The notes under the pieces are model-generated. The model ran no database searches. It was not told the origin of the DNA and worked only from the letters and a program-made list of their open reading frames with translations. From positions 196,001-260,000 of the forward strand of contig NC_080558.1 in the NCBI RefSeq assembly GCF_030253575.1: a stretch of DNA of 64,000 bases. Direction: 5' to 3'. This stretch comes from Rhododendron vialii. Its lineage: Eukaryota; Streptophyta; Magnoliopsida; Ericales; Ericaceae. This document shows, piece after piece, positions 45,981 through 57,874 of the stretch. How positions within the stretch are numbered: the stretch's first letter is position 1; each line of letters opens with the position of its first letter. The position numbers and the translations under genes are program-made.

Positions 45981-48900
45981 ATGCCCTTGCCGCATTTCGA
46001 GAAAGGGGACAAGGTGGAGGTTACCAAAGGAGACGACGACGACAACTCTTCTTCTTGTTGTTCATGGTTCCCAGCCTCTATACTCCGCCCATTTCCAGCT
46101 AAGCACAAGGGCCAGATTTACGTCCAGTATGAAACCCACTCCGAGGAGGACGATACTGAGACTGAGACCAAACGACGCCGCAGAGAGTACGTCTCTGCTT
46201 CCAATGTCAGGCCTTCGCCGCCCCTGGAGCTACACCGCTACTTCAAAGTTGGGGAAAACGTCGACGCATTTCACGACAAGGCGTGGCGGAGAGGAACGAT
46301 TAAGGATATACTCGAGGAGTCGAGGTATGCGGTGTCATTTGAGGGTGTGTTGGAGGAGCAGTTGGAGTTCGATCAGTGGAACTTAAGGCTTCATCGGGAT
46401 TGGGAGGATGGCTCCTGGGTCCCTCCTTTCCACCACCAGGTCGTAATCAATCTTATTAGTAGATTACTACTAGTACTATTTAATTTGCTACGCTGTCTCT
46501 TTGAGTCTTTGTTAATTGCTATTTACTCTAGGGTTAAAATATGTAGTAGCTCCTAATACGTAGCACTACAGTCCCTTCGCCTCACTATGTAGTACTAGTA
46601 CGAAGTTCATATGATGAGCTAAAACATTAATTGTCCGGTCAGTTAAAAAAAAAAAGAACTAAAACATTAATCAAGGGAAAATATGTAGTTTTCAGCTCCT
46701 CTGTACTATATGTAATAGTGGTGATATTATTATGGTTCGCCAATCCTTTCATCAAATATGGTATAATGGAAAAAAGGGCAACAGATGAATTTCAATCCAT
46801 TCAGCTACACGATACTAAAATTGAGGTAGAAATTTTTTCCAATACATCAAGGAAGAGACAAGTTAGTGAAAGAAGCTTTTGGAAATTTCGTAAAATACTC
46901 GATGAAATAATTATATTGCAACTTCATATATTGGTGTGAGTGCCATGAAAACTTGTTTCTTGTGGGATTTACATTTCCCTGGTACAATGTGTATATACCT
47001 CTGGCAATCTAATCTGAAATGGATAACTTATGAAAAGAAAGCATACAATTTGTTTCTGTGGACTGTGGAGTTTGCTTTCTCTTATAATATAAAAGAGACC
47101 ATCCATTTTAAAAAATATGAAATGTAACATAGCTGGGGTGCAAATTGAACTTTAGTTTTTGGGTAGGATGCTTCAGTTTTCTTCTTGTATTCTATTTATC
47201 CAGGCCTTTTCTTTTCTTTTTGAAATTTTATTATAAGTTCATGAGTTCATCGGATCTTTCATATAGGGAATATATGGGAATTCTTTCTGATGATATGTGA
47301 ACTTTCTGTATGTAGGCGTAGACACACACACATACTTGGAAATTCAAATGCTGTTTTTAACTCAATTTGCATTGGTGCTCAATTTATGTTCAGATCCAAC
47401 CTAAAGAATTGAAATTGAGGATAAAGTTTAGTGGAACAAAGTCAGATGCCAAGTTCAGCAAGGGAACAATGGTGGAAGTAGGAGGCGTCAAAGAAGGTTT
47501 CCAGGTTTCTTGGTATGCAGCGGTCATTGTTGACTTAATAGGGATTGACAAGTTTTTGGTGGAATACCAGACGGTGAAGACATTGAATGGCACTGCACTC
47601 CTCAAAGACAGTGTTGATGCTTCTAATATTAGGCCTTGCCCCCCTGAAACTCCACAAATCAGCCATTTTAAAAAGTTTCAGGAAGTTGATGCTTGGCATA
47701 GAGATGGGTGGTGGGTGAGTGACATTGTTAACGTTCTTGATGACTACAATTACAGAGTCTACGTCAGGAGCACGAATGAGGAAGTAACTCTTGAACATTC
47801 TAATTTGAGGCTTCATCAAGACTGGATTGATGGTAAATGGGTTACTGCTTCCAGGGTAGGATATCTTTGTCCTCTTAGTTTCTGTGTTATGTTCCCTGTT
47901 CTAGTTTTAGCCTTCAATGACTAGTACAACACTTATGTCTTGCTTCCTTAGACACAACTGTCTCAGTTTTACAATTAACACTGAAAAACACATTCCCCTA
48001 TGATATCTCCCAGAATTACTGCTCTGGGCCAAGTTATCTTATCCTGTGTTCAAATGGTTAACTAAAGTTTGCGTGATTTCAATTTTTTTGGTTGTGTAAC
48101 CAATATTTGAGGGTCTGAAATGCAGAGGTCATCCGGGTTAGAGTTGAAGTCCAGAAAGAGAGACGTGGAGTTCAAGGTAAAGGTGGGTGGAAGAACGTCA
48201 AAGGCAAAGTTCAAGGAGGGGACACTAGTGGAGGTAAAAAGTGATGACGAAGGTTACCATGGTTCTTGGTTCACTGCAGTCATTGTTGGCTCACTAGGGG
48301 AGGACAAGTTCTTGATTGAATACCAAACACTGAAATCAGAGGATGAAGCTCAATTCCTTAAAGAGAAGACCGAGGCTTCACATCTTAGACCTTGTCCCCC
48401 CGATATACAGCGGGTTGACCGTTTCAAACTTTTTGAGAAAGTCGATGCTTGGTACAATGATGGATGGTGGGTGGGTCTTGTCTCCAGAGTGCTTGATGGC
48501 TTAAAGTATGCAGTTTATTTCTGGACTACAAATGAAGAACTGGAATTTGGGCATTTTAGCCTGAGGCCTCATCAAGAATGGATTCATGGAAAATGGGTTG
48601 CTGATTTCCGGGTATCACTTCCTCCTAGTCGAGAATTCTTCTGTGCTCATTCGTTTAATTTTGCATTTTGCTAATATTGGAAAGGTTGATATGCAGAAAA
48701 AGGCATCTGTTTTGTCTCTGAAGCCCAGACCAGGAAAGTCGAATTGCCAGAATGGCTTAATGACAGCAGAGGCAAACTACTTTTGCAAGGGGATGAAGGT
48801 AGAGGTCAAAAGTGACAAAGAAGGTTTCTCAGGTTCTTGGTACCCAGCAGTCATTATAGGCTCTATAGGGACTGGGAAGTATTTGGTAGAATACAGGACA

Positions 48901-49645
48901 CTGAAATCTGATGATGAAAACAAGCTCCTAAAAGAAGAGGCTGATGCTCCATGCATCAGGCCTTGTCATCCTGTAATTCAAAGGAAGGATCCTTTTGAAC
49001 CACTTGAAGAAGTTGATGCTTGGTACAATGCTGCATGGTGGGCTGGTGGTGTCTGCAAAGTCCTTAAAGGCTCAAAGTATGAAGTCTACATTAGGGGCAC
49101 AAATGAGGTATTGGAGTTTCAGCATTCTGATTTGAGGCCTCATCAAGATTGGACTGATGGAAAATGGCACATCCCTTGCAGGGTATGGCATTCGTATGCT
49201 TTTAAATCATGCAGGTTTCTTTTTCCTAACCATGGTTGACTGTGCTATGTAAATTCAAAGCCCCTTACCCCTAGACAATCCAAATGAGACCGTCTGTTGA
49301 AACGTCCTCTACAACTATCCAGTGTTCTCAACTTGGCAATTAGGTTCTCATTAATGATATAGTCATCTTTATTTTAGATATATTAACTGTTAAACATCAA
49401 TCTAGTCGCTGAGATTATGCATGACAATGGGCTTTTACAAATGTTTTTCTTGGTTATATTTCTTGTGCCATTTGTTGTCGATATCATCGTGTAAATTCAT
49501 ATAGTTTTCATTGCTATCGATCCACACTCTTAGTAAGCATAAAGAACATTCTTCTCGTCTGACATCATCCAGTCCCTTATTTGTTACCGATTTTCTGTTT
49601 TATACTTGTTATTTGAGTGTTTTTGTGCAGGGTCGGAAGTTGTAA
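45981..49645 (+). CDS. Agenet/Tudor-like multidomain protein (DUF724-type), 5 exons
   Basis: Exons by eye: 45981-46439, 47394-47855, 48126-48611, 48697-49182, 49631-49645; every junction is phase 0, giving 635 residues. Each of the first four exons encodes one pair of Agenet domains, eight in all. Recurrent marks are an entry motif (KVEV or VEVKSD), GSWFTAV-type strands, a closing RPCPP, a second half with FxxxExVDAWYNDGWW, and the end NLRLHQDW-DGKW. Agenet domains belong to the Royal (Tudor) superfamily; plant members bind chromatin, RNA or proteins and some DUF724 proteins act in polar growth. The final exon adds only GRKL, so the C-terminal DUF724 coiled-coil domain is absent. The first donor (CAG|GTCGTA) is weak and the ATG choice rests on the first KVEV motif being 8 residues in. 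Confidence 0.88.
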
Positions 49646-51847
49646 TGATCAAATGAAGCATAGATGGTTAATTATTCCAGCCTGCAACCTTATCTTCGTA
49701 GAGAATGTGTTCATCCTGGGTATGAAGGGGAGCTGTAAATGATCTTCCCTGCAACAAATTTTGTTCAATCTGATGACTTTCTAGGCTTCAGTAGCTGAGC
49801 TGCTATGTGCAAATTTGACTTGAATAGTAATTACTAATTAGGATACCTATGTAAATTTTCTGGTATCTATACAGCTAAACAAAACTGGTTGAGGTTTCCA
49901 TTTTTTGTTAGACTCTGGCTGAAGTTTTTTGATTTCAGCATCAATTGTTTGCACAAAAGCTGATTTTGGAAACAAGATTAGGCTTAGAAAGGATTTCTGT
50001 TAAAAAAAAATATGGTTTTCTCCCTACCAAATAATATTGTTTATCTTGCCTCCATCTGGAAACCAGAAACCCTGCCCTGGAGTGAATTTATTTCCACTTC
50101 TTATGTCTTGTTCGGCCAACTGTAGACAAATTAAATATCGAAGCATTGACTGGAATATCTTTTTATCCTGCAGAAACTAATGTTGTAAAAGTCTTGAGCC
50201 CTGTTGACTCTACCTGTAGAAGGTCAACCACATGAACTTCAAGGAAGGTGAACCAAATGGAAAGCTTCTTCCCTTACCACTGGTTTGTTTCTTGATCTTC
50301 TTTGGCTGGATATAGGCTGTGATTCCAGAATCGTGCTAGATAATCTTGCCTTCCACCTGTTCGACCTTATGGTCTCTCATCCCCAGGAACCCATTGTCAT
50401 TTCCCTACCCAAGTTCTTTAATGTCCTGATAAGGCTGGATCGCTCTGGCGAGCCCATTACTGTACATTTACCCCACAGAAAGTTCAGGCATATTTCATCC
50501 TCATAATAAACTTTGGGTCTAGCCTTGTTCTTTTAGGCTAGAGATCTTTATTTGACTCTCTGGGATGAGAACTCATAGTGTTGAGGTAGGAAATTATGTT
50601 CATGATCCATGATAATAGGTTTGGTGAAACAAGTAATCTGCAAAAGGTTAGAGATTAAGTTGGGGCAAGAAATCAATGAGGGTTGTTCTTTTGCTAAGGG
50701 GGATAAGCTTTCAGTAGGAATATGCTTTTGAACAAAATTCGTAATGGCCAAGTTCTATACGGTTTCGGATTCTGTTGAAATTTAGAGAGGTAACATAATC
50801 TAAAAAGGCTTAAATGACAAGATAAATCATGGAAATTTTGGTCAAACCTAGGAATCTCAAGGGCCTTCAGGATACATTCCACCAAGGTTGCATTCTAGTT
50901 GGTGGGTAACTTGTTAGAGTTGCTTGGCTGTTGGATGGGTTGCAGAACCCCTACATGAATTATTCATGTTGCCTTCAGTTGGTTGAGGCTCAGGAAACTG
51001 AACTTTAAGTCATTCCATGTCAAAACACCCACCTTGTTTGAAGTTGCCATTATCTCATCACTTGAGATAAGATATGCGTGAGGCTTTTTTTTCCATCAAT
51101 GGGAAGAAGGGACGATTACTGGTGATCTATTCTGGAAACATTCATAGAGCCATTAAACCGTTACAGAAGATAATTATTTGGTCCAATTTTTCTTTTGAAT
51201 TTTCTGTTTTGCTGGGGGGGGGGGGGGGGGGGGGGGGTGGTGCCTGGTGTGTGTGCAACTTATCTTTTGATACAACTGGTCTGCATTCCCTATGTGTTAT
51301 GCTGAAGTGAAAACTTATAACACTGAAACGGTCCATTTGTACTGAAAATGTTGAGTGCTGAAGTATACTTACCCCTAGTGATTTTTACCTTGCATGTTTA
51401 AGTTCCATTAGGTTGGTTCTATCATCTATGTGCCATGAAACTTAATCTCATATAGGTCTATCCTGTTAAACCCCCTATTGATTGCAAGGTGGGGAAAATA
51501 ACCCATAACTGCTTGATTGGACTAAAGTTGCAGGGATTTAATAGTTAAGCTCGTGGCAGCACATCATGGGATTGAGGGGTCTCTGTCCTTCTTAAAGAGT
51601 GAGGCCAAAAAGTGGGCATCTGATTGTAACACCATGCAGAAAGTCACATTGTCATTTGCCAGTGCGGGTCTGTGGTTTTTATCAGGAGTATACTCTTGTT
51701 GAGCAGAATGATGTGATAGCCGCAATTATTTCCACAGAATTGTACTCCCAGTTGTATGGATAACAGTGTGTTCTATTTTCCTTGAGAAATCGTGAACCAT
51801 GAGACTGGATTTTTCATAAAGAGAGAGTCTACACCCACTGCTGCATT
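49646..51847. other. 3' UTR and non-coding DNA, no gene seen
   Basis: The first 200-250 bases are the likely 3' UTR of the Agenet gene. The rest has no supported gene; ORFs at 50285-50506 and 51074-51310 lack motifs. A run of 24 G lies at 51214-51237. Confidence 0.45.
51214..51237. repeat. (G)24 homopolymer
   Basis: Twenty-four consecutive G. The exact length in the genome may differ because such runs are hard to sequence. Confidence 0.8.
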
Positions 51848-52249
51848 TCACCGCTCCACCCATCGCTTGCTGACGTGGAGCGAAATCCAACCAAAACCCA
51901 CCACAATTCTCTTGATATCCAACTTGAATTCGAACAAGTGACCTAATTTATCAATAATAGCCTTGCATACCGTGTAAAACACGTGACAAGCGGTGGCGGA
52001 GGAGTCGAGGTCGAAGTGGCGGGCGAGGGACTCGTAGGAGAGGCAGAAGAGGGCGGCGGTGAGGGCGGAGTCGAGGGGGTGGGAGGGGAGAGGGAGGAGA
52101 GAGAAGGGGTTAGGAGGAGGAGAAAGGAGGGTTTGGACTTGCGGAAGGATTTGACCCATCTGGGGTCGTAGTTAGAGGAGGAAGCAGTTGAACCAACAGG
52201 GGTGTTGGGGGGAGGAGAGAGAGGTGGACGTGGACGTGGACGTGGAGGA
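51848..52249 (-). pseudogene. ALP1-like / PIF-Harbinger-derived gene fragment, part 1
   Basis: On the minus strand SNYDPRWVKSFRKSKPSFLLLL is followed, after a frame change near 52100, by LDSALTAALFCLSYESLARH, ACHVFYTVCKAI and DKLGHLFEFKLDI with RIVVGFGWISL. This order matches plant PIF/Ping-Pong-type transposase-derived nuclease proteins (ALP1-like, as in At3g19120). Sequence similarity stops after GWISL, before the catalytic DDE-like nuclease part, so the gene is truncated at its 3' end and frameshifted. Its 5' part is on the other side of the copia insertion (57239-57310). Confidence 0.65.
52245..52249. repeat. 5-bp target-site duplication (left), GAGGA
   Basis: Matches 57234-57238, flanking the second copia element. 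Confidence 0.8.
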
Positions 52250-52444
52250 TGTAAATGATAAGGATAAGAACCCTCCTTGATAACAAACCCTTTCAAATGT
52301 AGTTGTAGATATAGACAAGGATAGTTTTTCAAATGTATTTTTCCACTTGTAATATGCATCTCTTGTAGCCTATTTAATGGACTGTATAGATGAATACAAA
52401 GTAAGAAAACATATTTGTTTACTCCAAGTCTTATAGCCTTTATA
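52250..52444 (+). repeat. 5' LTR of the second copia element
   Basis: TGTAAATGATAAGG ... AGCCTTTATA, 195 bp, followed at once by the primer-binding site TGGTATCAGAGCG at 52445. Confidence 0.9.
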
Positions 52445-52457
52445 TGGTATCAGAGCG
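52445..52457 (+). other. primer-binding site (initiator tRNA-Met)
   Basis: TGGTATCAGAGCG adjoins the 5' LTR; complementary to initiator tRNA-Met. Confidence 0.9.
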
Positions 52458-52519
52458 ACAACACTCCAACGAGTAAACCGATCCTTTTTTTTTTTTTTTT
52501 CCTTCCTTGCTTTCCCTTC

Positions 52520-53473
52520 ATGGCTGATCTCCAAAGCTCTAAGCGGCCTGCCGACGTCGTTTCAATTCCTCAATCCACAGATTCTAATCAGGCTTTGATC
52601 TCTATCAATGCCGCTGCTCAACTTCCTCTCAAACTCACACCAATAAATTATCTTTCTTGACGTGCACAGTTCAATTCCCTTCTCATTGGGTATGATCTCA
52701 AGGGCTATGTTGACGGGTCTCATTTGTGTCCACCGAAGAAAGGGGCTGAAGCGGCTAACCCCGCCTATACTTTTTGGATGCGGCAAGATCAACTTCTGCT
52801 ACATGCAATTCTTGCATCTGTTTCTGAGCAGGTGACTCCTCTCCTTGCATCTGCAGCAACCTCCCATGAAGCCTGGACTAAACTTACCAGACTTTATGCC
52901 AATCGATTGCGTTCACGCGTGATGAGTCTCAAGGAGCGTCTCGGAAAACCTTGTGACTCCAAGCCTATGGCAGAGTATTTACAAACTATCAAAGCTACCT
53001 CCAATGAGCTCGCTCTCATTGATGCAGCTGTACATGAGGATGACCTCCTCCTTTATATTCTCAATGGCATCGGTAGTGAGTACAAGGAGATTGTTGGTGC
53101 TCTTCGTGTTCGCGAATCTGACATTTCCTTTGAAGAGCTTCATGACAAACTTATTGATTATGAGGCCTTCCTCCAAAAAGACACTGCCCAGACCACCCCT
53201 CAGGTGATCACCGCCAACTCCACCCATCGCTCCAACAATTACCAGTCTAGTCGTGGCTTCACCAACAATCGGACTGGTTCTCAAACTCGTCAGCAAACCT
53301 TTCGACCTCGCAACAATCAAGGACCTCATCCCAGCCCGCATCATGATCCAAGCCAGACTCAAAGCCAAGGCTACAAAGGTGGCTACAAAGGATTCTGTCA
53401 ACTTGTGATCAACAGGGTCACACTGCTAAACGGTGTCCGCGTGCTCGGCCACCACACAGTTAGGATCCTATAG
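52520..53473 (+). pseudogene. gag of the second copia element, broken
   Basis: Starts MADLQSSKRPADVV. An in-frame TGA at 52658-52660 replaces what is normally a Trp codon in this gag block. The frame then continues through FWMRQDQLLLHAIL, TRLYANRLRSRVMSLKERL, LALIDAAVHEDDLLLYILN and LHDKLIDYEAFL, the typical UBN2 gag order. At the zinc knuckle (about 53395-53402) a frameshift destroys the CCHC motif after FCQL. Confidence 0.85.
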
Positions 53474-56400
53474 CAAATTGCACTGGCACTACCCATTCCA
53501 CACCCCAAAATTGGCTCATTGACTCCGCGGCCTCCCACCATGTGACCACTGATCTCAGCAATCTTTCCATGCATTCAGAATATGATGGCCCTGATAATAT
53601 TGTCATCGGTGATGGTTCAGGTTTGAGTATTAGTCACACGGGTTCTATGAAACTTCCTACCCCTTCTCACACTTTCTCTTTATCCAATGTTTTATGTGTC
53701 CCTTCCATGGAACAAAATTTAATTTCAGTTTCTCAATTCTGCAAAACAAATCAAACTTCTATTGAATTTTTTCCCTCTCATTTTTCTGTGAAGGATCTGC
53801 GCACCAAAGAGACTCTCATTCGAGGCCTGAATAAAGACGATGTGTATGAGTGGCCAAAGTCCGTGCATCTTCCCTCAATAAAGCCATTAGCTATGGTTGG
53901 TGTTAAAGCTGCTTTGCATGACTGGCACAAACGTCTCGGACATCCTTCTATTAGAACCCTTCAGCATCTTGTCAAGCATTTCTCTCTGCCTCTATCGTCT
54001 TGTTCTACTAATTTCACTTCATGTAATTCATGTGAATGTAATAAGAGTCATCGGCTCCCATTTCATGTTTCATCTCTTAAGAGTCGTGGTCCTCTTGATC
54101 TCATTTATACTGATGTTTGGGGCCCTGCTCCTGTTCAATCCATTGACGGTTTTAATTATTATGTTATCTTTGTGGACCATTTCACGAAGTACATTTGGTT
54201 TTATCCACTAAAGAGAAAATCAGAGGTATTTACTACGTTTCCCCAGTTCAAGGCCTTGGAGGAAAATTATTTTAACACAAAAATTGTCTCTACTTATTCT
54301 GATGGTGGAGGCGAGTTTCAAAAACTTCACAAATTTTTTGCCTCTTTTGGCATTTCCCACCTCACCACTCCCCCATATACTCCTCAGCATAATGGCTCGG
54401 CAGAGCGACGTCACCGACATATTGTTGAGACTGGATTGACTCTAATGCATCAAACATCTCTTCCCTTGTCGTTTTGGTCTCATGCTTTTCAAACTGCCGT
54501 TTATCTAATTAATCGACTTCCCACACCCATCCTTCCAAACACCATGTCTCCTTTTCAAGCCCTTTTTGGTGACTCCCCGAATTATTCCAAAACACGTATT
54601 TTTGGTTGTTTGTGCTATCCTTGGTTACGACCGTACGCACAACACAAACTTGAACCTCGCTCTCGTCCATGCATTTTTCTTGGTTACTCTCTCACTCAGA
54701 GTGCCTATAAGTGCTTCGATTCATCGTCTCAACGCATTTTTATCTCTCGCCATGTTACATTTGATGAGTCCATTTTTCCACTAGCGACATGTTCGTCTGC
54801 GCATCCCCGAGTCACCTCCACCACAATCCAGTCTTGGTCACCCACTGTTATCACCACCTCTCCGTCCGTTTTTCATGTGCCCGTCTTGCATGGCTCGTCA
54901 CAACGCACGCCACGGCTCAATGAAGATGCACCCGCTTTGCCCATCTGCACATCACCCGTGCCTCAGAGTCCCTGTCGCAGTTCCCTTACTCACAACACAA
55001 ACATTCCCCTTCCTGCACCTACTATCCCCAACCCCCCACAAAATGCGCCCCATAACCCTCCCGACCCAATCTTATCCTCCTCTCCTGCTACCGATAATTC
55101 CCATGCCATAATTTCAAATTTAAACCAAAGAGACCCACCTAGAGTCCAACCACTAAATACCTCTCCCAAGCATTCATTTTTGAATCAGCATTATCCTATG
55201 AGTCCAACCACATCTCAATCTTCTCCTAATCCAACCACCTTGATCAGTACCCAATTGGACTTCAATTCTCCAACACCCAATTCCCACTTACTCGGTCAAT
55301 ATTCACCCCTCCTATTCCCACGGCTGCAAACTCCCCCCCAGGCCTCACCCAAATACTTGATTTGAATCCATCTGTTCACCTTCCTCTCGCGCCGACCCGC
55401 ACCCATCTCATGACCACCCGCTCACAAAATAATGTCTTCAAACCCAAACAAATAAATTCCACCACCAAACACACCCTACCCAATCTCATAGAACCCACGT
55501 GTGCCTCTCAAGCTATGTGTCACCCACACTGGCGTCAAGCAATGTCAGAGGAATTCAATGCCTTGATTCGCAATGGGACTTGGGAGCTTGTCGCTCCATT
55601 GCCCTCCCAGAATCTTGTGGGATGCAAGTGGGTATTTCGCATCAAACGGAAATCCGACGGTAGTATTGATCGATACAAAGCTCGCTTGGTTGCCAAGGGA
55701 TTCCATCAGCGACCCGGCATTGATTATAGTGATACATTCAGTCCGGTTGTGAAACCTATGACAATCCGGGTTGTTCTCTGTCTAGCTATTACTCAAGGTT
55801 GGCAACTTCGCCAACTTGATGTCACAATGCCTTCCTCCATGGCTCTCTTTCTGAAGATGTCTACATGTCTCAACCTCCGGGATTTATTGATGCCAATTTT
55901 CCTTCTCATGTATGTAAACTCCGGAAATCTCTTTACGGTCTCAAACAAGCTCCGCGGGCCTGGTATACTGAGCTAAGTTCTTTTTTGCTATCTTATGGTT
56001 TTACCAATTCCAAGTCAGACACATCTTTATTTATTTATAGACATGATGGAATTCTTGCATATTTTCTTGTTTTCGTGGATGATCTTATTGTTACTGGAAG
56101 TGCTACAAGCTTTATCTCCAGGTTTATTTGCGCACTCTCTCGCCATTTCTCTATCAAGGACTTAGGCGATCTTCATTTTTTCCTTGGTGTTGAGGTTATT
56201 TCCACTCCTACGGGGTTGTTTCTATCGCAGCACAAATATATTCGGGATCTTCTTGAACGAACACATATGGCTGGTGCAAAAGAAGTCAGCACCCCGCTGC
56301 CAACTAGCGGGTCTCTTACTTTGCACGATGGTTCCTCCTTAACAAATGCTACAGACTATCGCAGTGTTATTGGAGCTCTTCAATATCTTGCAATTACGCG

Positions 56401-57064
56401 CCCGGATATTGCATATGCGGTTAACAAATTGTCGCAGTTTACGCACAAACCATCCGAACAGCATTGGACCGCGGCTGAAAGACTCCTTCGTTATCTAAAA
56501 GGCACAATCTTCCATGGTCTTTATCTAAAACGTCAAGCTACTTCATTTTTACATGCCTACTCCGATGCTGATTGGGCCGGAAATCATGACGATCGCACTT
56601 CCACCACAGCTTATATTGTTTATCTTGGCGGCAATGCCATCTCTTGAAGCTCTCGCAAACAACGTTCTGTAGCTCGATCATCTACTGAGGCCGAATATCG
56701 TGCAGTGGCAGCCACCGCTGCTGAGCTACTTTGGTTACAGTCTTTACTTGGTGAGCTTGGGGTCTCTCTCACCAAAGCTCCAGTGATCTATTGTGATAAT
56801 GTTGGGGCCACCTATGTTTGTGCAAATGCTGTCTTCCACTCTCGCATGAAACATATTGCTATCGACTTCCATTTCGTGCGTGACTCGGTTTCTAAAGGAC
56901 TACTTCAAGTGTCGCATGTGGCCACCACGGACCAGCTAGCTGATGCCCTCACCAAACCATTATCTCGACACCGGCTTTCTCTTCTGCGGTCCAAGATTGG
57001 TGTCTCCAATGGGAGCACCATCTTGCGGGGGCGTGTAAATGATACGGATAAGAACCCTCCTTAA
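53474..57064 (+). pseudogene. pol of the second copia element, broken
   Basis: Protease (LIDSAASHHVTTD, about 53514-53552) and integrase (WHKRLGH, IYTDVWGPAP, YSDGGGEF, PYTPQHNGSAERR) share one frame to 55365. A shift near 55350, in the variable linker, moves to the frame with GCKWVFRIKRKSDG and YKARLVAKGFHQ. A second shift near 55825 interrupts the reverse transcriptase, and the third frame carries [21 protein letters not shown] and YSDADWAGNHDDRTST. A TGA at 56645-56647 then cuts the RNase H, whose remainder includes [14 protein letters not shown] and DALTKPL. Not functional. Confidence 0.88.
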
Positions 57065-57233
57065 TAACAAACCCTTTCAAATGTAGTTGTAGATATAGAT
57101 AAGGATAGTTTTTCTAATGTATTTTTCCACTTGTAATCTGCATCTCCTGTAGCCTATTTAATGGACTGTATAGATGAATACAAAGTAAGAAAACATACAG
57201 TATTTGTTTACTCCAAGACTTATAGCCTTTATA
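57034..57233 (+). repeat. 3' LTR of the second copia element
   Basis: TGTAAATGATACGG ... AGCCTTTATA, 200 bp; it has five extra bases (CAGTA-type insertion near 57198) compared with the 5' LTR. Confidence 0.9.
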
Positions 57234-57238
57234 GAGGA
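57234..57238. repeat. 5-bp target-site duplication (right), GAGGA
   Basis: Same as 52245-52249. Confidence 0.8.
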
Positions 57239-57310
57239 GAGGTGGGATTTGAGGATCGTGGTGGGAGAGGAAGGAGTGGGCGGAGGAGGTGGCAGAGGCG
57301 AGTGTAGCAT
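57239..57310 (-). pseudogene. ALP1-like gene fragment, part 2 (5' side)
   Basis: On the minus strand an ATG at 57310 opens a Pro/Ser-rich frame (MLHSPLPPPPP) that has the same low-complexity character as the N-terminal stretch at 52180-52249. Its continuity with part 1 across the copia insertion is inferred from the shared GAGGA border; the frames do not join exactly, so either the start is different or this part is also decayed. Confidence 0.45.
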
Positions 57311-57874
57311 TATTGTTGTTTCATAAAAGAGAGCAAGTGAACAAAGGTTGCATTGTTGTGTGGAAATTTGGTCATTAGAATATTTCTTTCCTCCTCGGGT
57401 TGTTTTCTCAGATAGTTTTGGTTCCAGATTTGTAGAAGACCCATTGCAAAGGGAAATGAGCCTATAATAAAGGTCTTTTGTAGTACGTAGTGTTGATTTT
57501 TCCCTTCGTAATTGAACTTAAACAGATCTCCTTTTAAGGAAGATTGGTTTGGAAGATCCAAAAAGGACTCAAAATAGGAACAAAGATCGTTACTACTTTA
57601 TCCCCTGAAATCAAGCTCCTTCCAACAACAAACTAGCAATGCTAGTAGTAAAAGACAATAACCATTTAAGTAGCCACCTATTCCTCCTCCTCCACTTCAG
57701 AATTCAGATCAACTCCCATGCACGTGGATTAGCCTTCTGCGGCCACGTGGCTTCCCTAATTTTGTCTCTGGGTGTTAGGAACCATGCATATATACGTTTG
57801 CGGGCAGGGCTTGGAGAAAAACCATGAAACAAGTACCCACACTAAATCACTTAGCAAAACAAAGACAAGAAAAG
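57311..57874. other. upstream region of the desiccation-related gene
   Basis: No gene supported; the minus ORF at 57310-57561 has no motif. The part nearest 57875 contains ACGTGG (about 57722) and CCACGTGG (about 57743-57750), G-box/ABRE-type cores often seen in dehydration-responsive promoters. Function is inferred. Confidence 0.45.

Larger units (their letters stand above)
52250..57233 (+). mobile_element. degenerate Ty1/copia retrotransposon, Ale/Retrofit-like
   Basis: 4,984 bp with short LTRs (195 and 200 bp), a tRNA-Met primer site directly after the 5' LTR, gag, protease, integrase, reverse transcriptase and RNase H in copia order, a purine-rich CTTGCGGGGGCG before the 3' LTR and the duplication GAGGA. 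LTRs start TG and end TA. By eye they differ by seven substitutions and one 5-bp indel, about 3.6 percent, so it is much older than the 36-44 kb element. Two nonsense codons and three frameshifts break the coding region. Small LTRs and the SSTEAEYRA-type RNase H suit the Ale lineage. Confidence 0.93.

Noticed and set aside
51214-51237. 24-G run as a functional G-quadruplex
   Set aside because: A single long homopolymer at no gene boundary; length is uncertain and it may partly reflect sequencing.
57310-57561. 83-residue minus ORF
   Set aside because: No motif, and it ends where the ALP1-like remnant begins in another frame; likely chance.
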